In this document: one piece after another, positions 42,125-50,020 of the stretch
How positions within the stretch are numbered: position 1 is the first letter of the stretch
Layout of the letters: each line of letters starts with the position of its first letter
NCBI RefSeq assembly: GCF_963677575.1
Contig: NZ_OY782038.1
Span: forward strand, 4,529,501-4,593,500
DNA: 64,000 bases
From: an uncultured Draconibacterium sp.
GTDB taxonomy: Bacteria; Bacteroidota; Bacteroidia; Bacteroidales; Prolixibacteraceae
Direction of reading: 5' to 3'
The notes under the pieces: generated by a model
What the model was told of the DNA's origin: nothing
Seen by the model: only the letters and a program-made list of their open reading frames with translations
Database searches by the model: none
Translations under genes and position numbers: made by a program

Positions 42125-42328
42125 ATGAAAGTAAGTGAAATCAAAGAAATGACGAACAACGAAATCGTTGAACGTCTACAGATTGAAAAAGAAAATCTTG
42201 TTCGCCTAAGATTGAATCATGCAGTATCGCCGCTTGAAAATCCTAACAAGTTGAAGGAAACTAAAGCAACGATTGCACGTTTAAATACAATTCTTCGCGA
42301 AAGAGAATTAAACGAAAATCAGAAGTAA
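42125..42328 (+). CDS. rpmC: 50S ribosomal protein L29
   Basis: 67 residues forming the usual helical hairpin near the tunnel exit. The pattern EIKEMTNNEIVERLQIEKE then RLRLNHAVSPLENPNKLKE matches the family. It is placed between rplP and rpsQ as in other bacteria. Confidence 0.95.
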   Translation: MKVSEIKEMTNNEIVERLQIEKENLVRLRLNHAVSPLENPNKLKETKATIARLNTILRERELNENQK

Positions 42329-42335
42329 TTCAACG

Positions 42336-42599
42336 ATGGAAAATAAAGTAAGAAATCTCAGAAAAGAGAGAATCGGGGTCGTTGTTAGTGATAAAATGGA
42401 TAAATCGATTGTGGTTGCCGAAAAAACAAAAGAGAAGCACCCAATCTATGGTAAGTTCGTTAACAAAACTACCAAATTCCATGTCCACGATGAGAAAAAT
42501 GATTGCAACGTTGGAGATACTGTAAGGATTATGGAAACTCGTCCTTTAAGTAAAACCAAATGTTGGAGAGTAGTTGAAATAATTGAAAGAGCTAAGTAA
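42336..42599 (+). CDS. rpsQ: 30S ribosomal protein S17
   Basis: 87 residues, a primary 16S rRNA-binding OB-fold protein. GVVVSDKMDKSIVVAEK and the VGDTVRIMETRPLSKTKCWR signature are clear. It is 7 bases after rpmC and 2 before rplN. Confidence 0.97.
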   Translation: MENKVRNLRKERIGVVVSDKMDKSIVVAEKTKEKHPIYGKFVNKTTKFHVHDEKNDCNVGDTVRIMETRPLSKTKCWRVVEIIERAK

Positions 42600-42601
42600 T
42601 C

Positions 42602-42967
42602 ATGGTACAACAAGAATCAAGATGTTCGGTAGCCGATAACAGTGGAGCAAAAGAAGTTTTAGTGATCCGTGTATTAGGCGGAACACGTAAACGTTATGCG
42701 ACATTGGGCGACACTGTAGTGGTTACTGTAAAAAGTGCACTTGCCGGAGGCGAGATGAAAAAAGGTACTGTATCACGCGCTATTGTTGTACGTACGAAAA
42801 AAGAAAATCGTCGTCAAGACGGTTCTTACATTCGTTTCGACGATAACGCAGTAGTACTTCTTAACAACGCTGGCGAAATGCGTGGAACACGTATTTTCGG
42901 CCCGGTAGCACGTGAATTACGCGAGAAGAATATGAAAATTATTTCACTCGCACCAGAAGTATTGTAA
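42602..42967 (+). CDS. rplN: 50S ribosomal protein L14
   Basis: 121 residues at the subunit interface, contacting h14 of 16S rRNA. Typical segments: CSVADNSGAKEVLVIRVLGG at the start and IFGPVARELREKNMKIISLA at the end. It opens the spc block. Confidence 0.97.
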   Translation: MVQQESRCSVADNSGAKEVLVIRVLGGTRKRYATLGDTVVVTVKSALAGGEMKKGTVSRAIVVRTKKENRRQDGSYIRFDDNAVVLLNNAGEMRGTRIFGPVARELREKNMKIISLAPEVL

Positions 42968-42984
42968 AAAGAAAAGAGCTCAAA

Positions 42985-43308
42985 ATGCAGAAAAAGTTAC
43001 ACATAAAAAAAGGTGACACTGTGGTTGTGATCGCTGGAAACAGTAAAGGCCAAAAAGGTCGTGTACTGGAAGTGATCCGTAAAACCGACAGAGCAATAGT
43101 TGAAGGTGTTAACATGATGAAAAAGCATACCAAACCTAACGCAACAGCGCCACAGGGAGGTATCATTGAACAGGAAGCACCGGTGCATATTTCTAACCTT
43201 ATGTTGGTTGATCCTAAAACAGGTGAAGCTACACGTGTAGGTAAGAAATTGAATGACGATGGTAAATTAGTTCGTATTTCGAAAAAATCAGGAGAGGAGA
43301 TTAAGTAA
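42985..43308 (+). CDS. rplX: 50S ribosomal protein L24
   Basis: 107 residues, an assembly-initiator protein with an N-terminal KOW motif (KKGDTVVVIAGNSKGQKGRV). Its stop overlaps the rplE start by one base (TAATG). Confidence 0.96.
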   Translation: MQKKLHIKKGDTVVVIAGNSKGQKGRVLEVIRKTDRAIVEGVNMMKKHTKPNATAPQGGIIEQEAPVHISNLMLVDPKTGEATRVGKKLNDDGKLVRISKKSGEEIK

Positions 43309-43865
43309 TGGCTTACGTACCAACTCTTAAAAAGAAATATCAGGAAGAAATAATCCCTGCTTTAAAGAAAGAGTATGATTACTCTTCTGTAATGCAGGTT
43401 CCGAAATTAGAAAAAATCATCCTTAACCAGGGTGTTGGAGCAGCAATCGCCGACAAAAAACTGATCGACGTAGCTCAAACCGAAATGACAATGATCGCCG
43501 GCCAGAAGGCCGTACAAACTTTGTCAAAAAAGGATATCTCTAATTTCAAATTGAGAAAGAAAATGCCAATTGGCGTGCGTGTAACATTGCGTCGCGACCA
43601 AATGTATGAATTCTTAGATCGTTTAATTGCTGTGGCACTGCCACGTATTCGCGACTTTAAAGGTATCGAAAGCAAAATGGACGGCCGCGGAAACTACACA
43701 CTTGGCGTTCCGGAACAAATTATTTTCCCGGAGATCGTACTTGATAAAGTAAGTAAGATCAACGGAATGAATATTACCTTTGTCACTTCTGCAAAAACCG
43801 ACGAAGAAGGTTTTGCTTTGTTGAAAGAATTAGGTTTACCATTTAAAAACGTTAAAAAGAACTAG
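43308..43865 (+). CDS. rplE: 50S ribosomal protein L5
   Basis: 185 residues in the central protuberance, binding 5S rRNA and touching P-site tRNA. The P-site loop region MPIGVRVTLRRDQMYEFLDR and the end YTLGVPEQIIFPEI are typical. It is coupled to rplX by the TAATG overlap. Confidence 0.97.
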   Translation: MAYVPTLKKKYQEEIIPALKKEYDYSSVMQVPKLEKIILNQGVGAAIADKKLIDVAQTEMTMIAGQKAVQTLSKKDISNFKLRKKMPIGVRVTLRRDQMYEFLDRLIAVALPRIRDFKGIESKMDGRGNYTLGVPEQIIFPEIVLDKVSKINGMNITFVTSAKTDEEGFALLKELGLPFKNVKKN

Positions 43866-43867
43866 TA

Positions 43868-44137
43868 ATGGCTAAAGAATCAATGAAGGCACGCGAAGTG
43901 AAACGTGCAAAACTAGTTGAGAAATACGCCGAAAAACGTGCCAGGCTAAAAGCTGAAGGCGACTGGGAAGGTTTGCAAAAACTTCCTAAAAACTCGTCGA
44001 AAGTGCGTTTGCACAACCGTTGTAAACTAAGCGGGCGTCCGAAAGGATATATGCGCCAATTCGGTATCAGCAGGATTGATTTTAGGGAAATGGCTTCAAA
44101 TGGCTTGATTCCCGGAGTTAAGAAGGCAAGTTGGTAA
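43868..44137 (+). CDS. rpsN: 30S ribosomal protein S14 (long, zinc-free form)
   Basis: 89 residues in the 30S head. It is the long C-minus type: the zinc-binding CxxC pairs of the short form are missing, leaving a single Cys in HNRCKLSGRPKGYMRQFG. It lies 2 bases after rplE. Confidence 0.96.
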   Translation: MAKESMKAREVKRAKLVEKYAEKRARLKAEGDWEGLQKLPKNSSKVRLHNRCKLSGRPKGYMRQFGISRIDFREMASNGLIPGVKKASW

Positions 44138-44158
44138 TCGTTAAAAGAAACTTGAAAA

Positions 44159-44566
44159 ATGAGTAAAGTAACAGATCCAATAGCAGATTATCTGACAAGG
44201 GTAAGAAATGCAATTATGGCGAAAAACCGTGTAGTTGACATTCCAGCTTCAAATTTAAAGAAAGAGATGACTAAACTTTTGAAAGAAAAAGGTTACATCT
44301 TAAACTACAAATTCGAAGAAGGTGTTGGCGTTCAGGGTAACATTAAAATTGCGTTGAAATACAATCCAGAGACAAAAGTATCTGCAATAAAAGCGTTAGA
44401 ACGCATTAGTAAACCAGGTTTACGTCAGTACTGTGATACAACCAGTATTCCACGTGTACTAAATGGTTTAGGCATAGCAATAATCTCTACCTCAAAAGGT
44501 GTTATTACCGATAAAGAAGCTCGCGAGCTTAACGTAGGTGGAGAAGTTTTATGTTACGTGTATTAA
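44159..44566 (+). CDS. rpsH: 30S ribosomal protein S8
   Basis: 135 residues binding the central domain of 16S rRNA; in E. coli it is the repressor of the spc operon. DPIADYLTRVRNAIMAKN and the C-terminal GIAIISTSKGVITDKEAREL identify it. It is 21 bases after rpsN. Confidence 0.97.
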   Translation: MSKVTDPIADYLTRVRNAIMAKNRVVDIPASNLKKEMTKLLKEKGYILNYKFEEGVGVQGNIKIALKYNPETKVSAIKALERISKPGLRQYCDTTSIPRVLNGLGIAIISTSKGVITDKEARELNVGGEVLCYVY

Positions 44567-44581
44567 TAGGGAGGAACAGTC

Positions 44582-45136
44582 ATGTCAAGAATAGGAAAAT
44601 TACCCATTTCAATACCAGCAGGAGTAGAAGTAAAGGTTAACGACAATGTTGTTAGCGTAAAAGGACCTCTGGGTGAATTGACTCAGCAAGTTGATCCGCT
44701 TATCGAAGTTGCCATCGAAGATGCAACTATCGAAGTTAAAAGAAACGGCGAATCAAAACGCGAAAAGTCAATGCACGGACTGTACCGCTCTTTGATCAAC
44801 AACATGGTGGAAGGCGTATCGAAAGGATACGAAATTAAAATGGAATTAGTTGGTGTTGGTTATCGTGCAGAAGTATTGCCAGATAACGTGCTCGACCTTG
44901 TATTAGGTTTTGCTCACCACACTTACCTGCAACTTCCATCAGAAGTAAAAGTAGAGGCTGTATCTGATAAACGTAGTACTCCAACAGTGACTTTGAAAAG
45001 TCACGACAAACAATTAATCGGTCAGGTGGCTGCGAAAATCAGATCATTCCGTAAACCTGAACCTTACAAAGGAAAAGGTATTAAGTTTGTTGGCGAAGAA
45101 TTGAGGCGTAAAGCTGGTAAAGCCGCTGCAAAATAA
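44582..45136 (+). CDS. rplF: 50S ribosomal protein L6
   Basis: 184 residues near the GTPase centre. It has two tandem repeats of the L6 fold, with ISIPAGVEVKVNDN at the start and RKPEPYKGKGIKFVGEELRR at the end. It is 15 bases after rpsH. Confidence 0.97.
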   Translation: MSRIGKLPISIPAGVEVKVNDNVVSVKGPLGELTQQVDPLIEVAIEDATIEVKRNGESKREKSMHGLYRSLINNMVEGVSKGYEIKMELVGVGYRAEVLPDNVLDLVLGFAHHTYLQLPSEVKVEAVSDKRSTPTVTLKSHDKQLIGQVAAKIRSFRKPEPYKGKGIKFVGEELRRKAGKAAAK

Positions 45137-45157
45137 TTTTTTAAAAGATTAATTATT

Positions 45158-45514
45158 ATGGCATTAACAAAAGTTCAAAGGCGAGCAAGAATAAAAAGTC
45201 GCGTACGCACAGTTGTTTCCGGCACAGCAGAACGTCCAAGATTAAGTGTTTACAGAAGTAACAAACAAATCTACGTTCAGATTATCGACGACCTGCAAGG
45301 AACAACTTTGTTAGCAGTTTCATCTTCAGATAAAGCTATCGCTGAAGCCGGTGGTACAAAAACTGAAAAAGCTGCAATGGTTGGTAAAGCAGTTGCTGAA
45401 AAAGCACTGGCAGCCGGAATTACTGAAGTTGTATTCGACAGAGGTGGTAGCTTATATCACGGAAGAGTAAAACAATTAGCTGATGCTGCCCGTGAAGGTG
45501 GCCTTAAATTCTAA
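45158..45514 (+). CDS. rplR: 50S ribosomal protein L18
   Basis: 118 residues, a 5S rRNA-binding protein. RPRLSVYRSNKQIYVQIIDD and the end FDRGGSLYHGRVKQLADAAR are family features. It is 21 bases after rplF. Confidence 0.97.
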   Translation: MALTKVQRRARIKSRVRTVVSGTAERPRLSVYRSNKQIYVQIIDDLQGTTLLAVSSSDKAIAEAGGTKTEKAAMVGKAVAEKALAAGITEVVFDRGGSLYHGRVKQLADAAREGGLKF

Positions 45515-45518
45515 TATT

Positions 45519-46034
45519 ATGGCGAAAGTAAGTAATAAAGTAAAAACAAGCGACCTGGAATTAAAAGACAGGTTGGTAGCCATTAACCGCGTAACCAAAG
45601 TAACAAAAGGTGGACGTACTTTCAGTTTCTCTGCCATTGTTATTGTGGGCGACGAAAAAGGAATCGTAGGCTGGGGACTTGGTAAAGCAAGCGAAGTAAC
45701 TACTGCAATTGCTAAAGGAGTAGACGCAGCTAAAAAGAACCTGGTAAAAATTCCGGTAATTAACGGAACTATACCACACGAACAAACTGCTAAATTTGGC
45801 GGTGCAAACATCCTGTTAAAACCTGCTTCATCGGGTACCGGTCTTAAGGCTGGTGGTGCGATGCGTGCAGTACTGGAAAGTGCTGGTATTCACGACGTTT
45901 TGGCTAAGTCAAAAGGATCATCAAACCCACACAACCTGGTAAAAGCAACAATGCATGCTTTAACCGAGTTAAGGGATGCTTATACAGTAGCAGAACACAG
46001 AGGTGTTTCAGTTGAAAAAGTTTTTAAAGGATAA
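45519..46034 (+). CDS. rpsE: 30S ribosomal protein S5
   Basis: 171 residues at the mRNA entry, with a dsRBD-like N-terminal fold (VTKGGRTFSFSAIVIVGDEK) and the SGTGLKAGGAMRAVLE fidelity region. ATG 45519 is chosen because an in-frame upstream start would run into rplR; this leaves a 4-base gap. Confidence 0.97.
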   Translation: MAKVSNKVKTSDLELKDRLVAINRVTKVTKGGRTFSFSAIVIVGDEKGIVGWGLGKASEVTTAIAKGVDAAKKNLVKIPVINGTIPHEQTAKFGGANILLKPASSGTGLKAGGAMRAVLESAGIHDVLAKSKGSSNPHNLVKATMHALTELRDAYTVAEHRGVSVEKVFKG

Positions 46035-46041
46035 CACAGTT

Positions 46042-46224
46042 ATGGCACAATTAAAAATAACACAAGTAAAAAGTGGTATCGGTTCAACAAAACGCCAAAA
46101 AGCAACTTTGGAAGCGTTAGGTTTGAAAAAACTGAACCAAACTGTTGTTCACGAAGCTACTCCTCAAATTGTTGGTATGGCTAACAAGTTGAGACATTTA
46201 CTGAATATTGAAGAAGTTAAGTAA
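46042..46224 (+). CDS. rpmD: 50S ribosomal protein L30
   Basis: 60 residues; the start MAQLKITQVKSGIGSTKRQK is the normal family N-terminus, so upstream in-frame starts inside rpsE are rejected. It lies 7 bases after rpsE and is followed by an 89-base gap with a hairpin. Confidence 0.95.
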   Translation: MAQLKITQVKSGIGSTKRQKATLEALGLKKLNQTVVHEATPQIVGMANKLRHLLNIEEVK

Positions 46225-46248
46225 TATTTCAAACTATTGAAATTATGA

Positions 46249-46276
46249 AACGGGTTTCGAGCACTCGAGACCCGTT
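46249..46276 (+). promoter_or_regulatory. Long hairpin in the rpmD-rplO gap
   Basis: AACGGGTTTCGAG (46249-46261) pairs with CTCGAGACCCGTT (46264-46276), 13 pairs with one G-U; a real loop would open the innermost pairs. There is no T tract. It sits before rplO and could be a protein-binding or processing site. It makes an ATG at 46245 look usable, but that would add an unrelated 23-residue tail to L15. Confidence 0.5.
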
Positions 46277-46313
46277 CCATCTTATTCAATTGAATATAAA
46301 AATATTTAATAAG

Positions 46314-46760
46314 ATGAATTTAAGTAACTTACAACCTGCAGAAGGATCGACTAAAACTTGTAAACGAATTGGTCGTGGTCAGGGCTCAGGCCGTGGCGGC
46401 ACGTCAACTCGTGGTCACAAAGGTCAAAAGTCGCGTTCAGGTTACTCAAGGAAAATCGGTTTCGAAGGTGGTCAGATGCCTTTGCAACGTGTAGTTCCAA
46501 AAATGGGATTTAAAAACATCAACCGTGTTGAATTCAAAGCAATCAACCTTGATGTACTTGAGAACCTTGCTACTAAAAAGAACCTGGCCGTAATTGACAA
46601 AGAATCCTTGGTTAATGCAGGTATCGCGTCGAAAAACGACAAGATCAAAATTCTTGGCGGAGGTACTTTAACTAAAAAATTAGAAGTTAAAGCCGATGCA
46701 TTTTCAAAAAGCGCGAAAGAAGCAATAGAAAAATTAGAAGGAACAACCGAAATAGCTTAA
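46314..46760 (+). CDS. rplO: 50S ribosomal protein L15
   Basis: 148 residues, a late 50S assembly protein. The start MNLSNLQPAEGSTKTCKRIG is the family norm, followed by the Gly/Arg-rich GRGQGSGRGGTSTRGHKGQK. It is 6 bases before secY. Confidence 0.96.
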   Translation: MNLSNLQPAEGSTKTCKRIGRGQGSGRGGTSTRGHKGQKSRSGYSRKIGFEGGQMPLQRVVPKMGFKNINRVEFKAINLDVLENLATKKNLAVIDKESLVNAGIASKNDKIKILGGGTLTKKLEVKADAFSKSAKEAIEKLEGTTEIA

Positions 46761-46766
46761 ACCGTA

Positions 46767-48098
46767 ATGAAACGATTTATTGAGACCCTAAAGAATATTT
46801 ATAAGATTGAAGATCTAAGATTCAGAATTGGAACAACAATGTTTTTCCTGTTAATATACAGGTTAGGATCGTTTGTTTCGCTTCCTGGAATTGATCCGGC
46901 ACAGTTACAAAACCTGCAAAGTCAGACTTCTGATGGATTGCTGGGATTGATTAACATGTTTTCGGGTGGTGCGTTTGCACAGGCTTCTGTCTTTGCTTTA
47001 GGAATCATGCCGTATATTTCTGCCTCAATCGTTATCCAGTTAATGGGTATCGCAGTTCCCTATTTCCAGAGGTTGCAGAAAGAGGGAGAGTCAGGAAGAA
47101 GGAAAATAAATCAGATTACACGTTATTTAACCGTGTTAATTCTGATTCCGCAGGCATCGGCATATCTTACTAATCTACACATGCAATTACCCGATTCGGC
47201 TTTCGCAATGTCAGGCATTTGGTTTAATGCTCCATCCATTGTGATTTTAACAGCAGGATCGATGTTTGTGTTATGGTTAGGAGAACGTATTACCGATAAA
47301 GGAATTGGTAATGGTATCTCTTTAATCATTATGATTGGTATTATTGCCCGTTTACCAATGGCCGTGGTTCAGGAATTTGGAGCACGTGTTACTGGTGGAG
47401 GTTTAGTAATGTTCCTGGTAGAGTTTGTTATCCTGTTCATCGTATTTATGGCATCAATTGCCTTAGTACAGGGAACCCGTAGGATTCCGGTACAATATGC
47501 GAAACGAATTGTTGGAAACAAACAATATGGCGGAGTACGTCAGTACATCCCTCTGAAAGTTAATGCTGCAGGTGTAATGCCTATCATTTTTGCTCAGGCA
47601 ATTATGATGGTGCCTATTACAATTGTTGGTGTTGCTAATTCTGAAAATCTGCGTGGTGTGGCGGCTGCCTTATCAAACATCACAGGTTTTTGGTATAATT
47701 TAACACAATTTTTATTAGTGGTAGCTTTTACGTATTTTTACACCGCTATTACTATTAATCCAACCCAAATGGCAGAAGATATGAAGAAAAACGGTGGTTT
47801 TATTCCTGGTGTTAAACCAGGAAAGAAAACTGTTGAGTTTCTTGATACTGTTATGTCGCGTATAACATTACCCGGTTCTATTTTCTTAGGACTGGTAACA
47901 ATTATGCCGGCTTTTGCCATGATGATTGGAGTTAGCCAGTCGTTTGCCCTGTTTTACGGTGGTACATCGCTGCTAATTTTGGTTGGTGTAGTGTTAGATA
48001 CCTTACAGCAGATTGAAAGTCACCTGTTGATGCGCCATTACGACGGTTTGATGCAATCAGGCCGAATTAAAGGTCGTCCGGGACTCGGAGGAATGTAA
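46767..48098 (+). CDS. secY: Protein translocase subunit SecY
   Basis: 443 residues, ten transmembrane helices, the central channel of Sec export. The plug-region and early helices are typical (FLLIYRLGSFVSLPGID), and the cytoplasmic loop TRRIPVQYAKRIVG is the conserved ribosome/SecA contact. It is placed between rplO and infA; the map gene often found just after secY in relatives is missing here. Confidence 0.97.
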   Translation: MKRFIETLKNIYKIEDLRFRIGTTMFFLLIYRLGSFVSLPGIDPAQLQNLQSQTSDGLLGLINMFSGGAFAQASVFALGIMPYISASIVIQLMGIAVPYFQRLQKEGESGRRKINQITRYLTVLILIPQASAYLTNLHMQLPDSAFAMSGIWFNAPSIVILTAGSMFVLWLGERITDKGIGNGISLIIMIGIIARLPMAVVQEFGARVTGGGLVMFLVEFVILFIVFMASIALVQGTRRIPVQYAKRIVGNKQYGGVRQYIPLKVNAAGVMPIIFAQAIMMVPITIVGVANSENLRGVAAALSNITGFWYNLTQFLLVVAFTYFYTAITINPTQMAEDMKKNGGFIPGVKPGKKTVEFLDTVMSRITLPGSIFLGLVTIMPAFAMMIGVSQSFALFYGGTSLLILVGVVLDTLQQIESHLLMRHYDGLMQSGRIKGRPGLGGM

Positions 48099-48161
48099 GA
48101 CAAATTGTAAAAGAGATTATTTAGAAAAACTTAATTCAAAAAATTTAAAAGAGGAATTTTT

Positions 48162-48383
48162 ATGGCAAAACAACCTTCCATAGAACAAGATGGAACAATT
48201 ATAGAAGCATTATCAAACGCTATGTTCAGGGTTGAACTGGAAAACGGTCACGTTATAACAGGACACATTTCCGGGAAGATGAGAATGCATTATATTAAAA
48301 TTTTGCCAGGGGATAAAGTAAAAGTCGAAATGTCTCCTTACGATTTAACTAAAGGTAGAATTACGTTTAGGTACAAAAACTAA
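48162..48383 (+). CDS. infA: Translation initiation factor IF-1
   Basis: 73-residue OB-fold factor that blocks the A-site during initiation. EQDGTIIEALSNAMFRVELE and the end YDLTKGRITFRYK are typical. It is 63 bases after secY. Confidence 0.97.
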   Translation: MAKQPSIEQDGTIIEALSNAMFRVELENGHVITGHISGKMRMHYIKILPGDKVKVEMSPYDLTKGRITFRYKN

Positions 48384-48451
48384 AGATTGTATATGAAACG
48401 AGTCCCGACGAATGTCGGACATCGATACAAAAAATTAAAAAAATAATTAAG

Positions 48452-48568
48452 ATGAAAACTCGTGTTTCAGTTAAAAAACGTAGCGAAGACTGCAAGATTA
48501 TACGCAGGAAAGGACGTTTGTATGTGATTAATAAAAAGAACCCTAAGTTTAAACAACGTCAGGGTTAA
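48452..48568 (+). CDS. rpmJ: 50S ribosomal protein L36, zinc-free form
   Basis: A 38-residue protein reading MKTRVSVKKRSEDCKIIRRK onward and ending NPKFKQRQG. Only one of the usual zinc ligands (Cys14) remains; the other two Cys and the His are Ser, Asn and Phe, so it should fold without zinc. It lies between infA and rpsM, the normal position. A weak hairpin (CCGAC-GAAT-GTCGG, about 48404-48417) lies in the gap before it. Confidence 0.95.
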   Translation: MKTRVSVKKRSEDCKIIRRKGRLYVINKKNPKFKQRQG

Positions 48569-48594
48569 TTAATCTTTTAAAAAAGAAGAATTTT

Positions 48595-48972
48595 ATGGCA
48601 CGTATAGTAGGTGTTGATATTCCAAGTAATAAAAGAGGTGAGGTTGCTCTTACCTATATTTATGGTATTGGCCGCAGCAGAGCTATCACTATCCTTGACG
48701 AAGCAGGTGTAGATAAAAACCTGAAAGTACAGGATTGGACAGACGAGAACTTAGCAGCTGTTCGTGGAGTTATCGGTGATAACTTCAAAGTAGAAGGTGA
48801 GCTAAGATCAGAAGTTCAGATGAACATTAAGCGTTTAATGGATATTGGTTGTTACCGTGGTATCCGTCACCGTATCGGCTTGCCGGTTCGCGGACAGAGC
48901 ACAAAAAACAACGCACGTACCCGTAAAGGTAAACGTAAAACTGTTGCTAATAAAAAAATGGCCACTAAATAA
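48595..48972 (+). CDS. rpsM: 30S ribosomal protein S13
   Basis: 125 residues in the 30S head, bridging to the 50S subunit and touching P-site tRNA. IPSNKRGEVALTYIYGIGRS at the start and GLPVRGQSTKNNARTRKGKR at the end are typical. It opens the alpha block. Confidence 0.97.
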   Translation: MARIVGVDIPSNKRGEVALTYIYGIGRSRAITILDEAGVDKNLKVQDWTDENLAAVRGVIGDNFKVEGELRSEVQMNIKRLMDIGCYRGIRHRIGLPVRGQSTKNNARTRKGKRKTVANKKMATK

Positions 48973-48984
48973 GGAATTTGAGTT

Positions 48985-49374
48985 ATGGCAAAAAAGACAG
49001 GATCAAGTAGAAAGAGAACTGTGGTTGTTGAAGCCAATGGTATGGCTCATATCCACTCGTCTTTCAACAATATTATTGTTACGCTGACAAATATGAATGG
49101 AGAGGTGATCTCTTGGTCGTCAGCTGGGAAAAAAGGATTCCGTGGTTCTAAAAAGAATACTCCTTATGCTGCTCAGGTAGCTTCTGAAGAGTGTGCTAAA
49201 ACTGCTTATGACCTTGGACTACGTAAAGTTAAGGTATATGTTAAAGGACCTGGTAACGGTCGTGAATCAGCAATCAGAGCTTTGGCTACTATCGGTATCC
49301 AGGTTACTGAAATTGTTGATGTAACACCGCTTCCGCACAACGGTTGCAGGCCTCCTAAAAGACGTAGAGTTTAA
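48985..49374 (+). CDS. rpsK: 30S ribosomal protein S11
   Basis: 129 residues on the platform near the Shine-Dalgarno cleft. HIHSSFNNIIVTLTNMNGEV, GPGNGRESAIRAL and the C-terminal DVTPLPHNGCRPPKRRRV are conserved. The whole length is normal. It is 12 bases after rpsM. Confidence 0.97.
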   Translation: MAKKTGSSRKRTVVVEANGMAHIHSSFNNIIVTLTNMNGEVISWSSAGKKGFRGSKKNTPYAAQVASEECAKTAYDLGLRKVKVYVKGPGNGRESAIRALATIGIQVTEIVDVTPLPHNGCRPPKRRRV

Positions 49375-49392
49375 TTCTAAAACGAAAAGGAA

Positions 49393-50001
49393 ATGGCAAG
49401 ATATAGAGGACCAAAATCTAAAATCGCTCGTAAATTCGGAGAACCAATCTTCGGACCGGATAAAGTGTTCGAACACAAAAACTACCCTCCGGGTATGCAC
49501 GGTTTATCTTCTAAAAGAAGAAAAACTTCGGAATACGGGCAGCAGTTAAAAGAGAAACAAAAGGCAAAATATACTTACGGTGTATTAGAAAGACAATTCC
49601 GCACACTTTTCAAAAAAGCGCAAGCTGCTAAAGGTGTTACCGGTGAAGTGTTGCTTCAGTTGTTAGAGTCTCGTCTCGACAACGTGGTATTCCGTTTGGG
49701 TATTGCTAAAACACGTGCTGCGGCACGTCAGTTTGTATCACACAAACATATTACAGTTAACGGAAAATTAGTAAATATTCCATCGTACACGGTTAAATCT
49801 GGCGACGTTATTGGCGTTCGCGAGAAATCAAAATCGCTGGAAGAAATTACTGGCTCATTGCAATCACGCAGAAGCTCACAGTACGAATGGTTGGAATGGG
49901 ACGGAGCACAAATGTCCGGAAAATTCCTTAATCGTCCGGAACGTGAAGAAATTCCAGAAAACATCAAAGAGCAACTAATCGTAGAGTTGTATTCAAAATA
50001 A
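49393..50001 (+). CDS. rpsD: 30S ribosomal protein S4
   Basis: 202 residues; it nucleates 30S assembly and, in E. coli, represses the alpha operon. The S4 RNA-binding fold (LDNVVFRLGIAKTRAAARQF, then HKHITVNGKLVNIPSY) lies at about 97-135. It is 18 bases after rpsK. Confidence 0.97.
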   Translation: MARYRGPKSKIARKFGEPIFGPDKVFEHKNYPPGMHGLSSKRRKTSEYGQQLKEKQKAKYTYGVLERQFRTLFKKAQAAKGVTGEVLLQLLESRLDNVVFRLGIAKTRAAARQFVSHKHITVNGKLVNIPSYTVKSGDVIGVREKSKSLEEITGSLQSRRSSQYEWLEWDGAQMSGKFLNRPEREEIPENIKEQLIVELYSK

Positions 50002-50020
50002 TAAAATTACTTAGAATATT

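Noticed and set aside
46245..46313. N-terminal extension of L15 from ATG 46245
   Set aside because: Adds residues not found in L15 and reads through a hairpin; ATG 46314 gives the family start.
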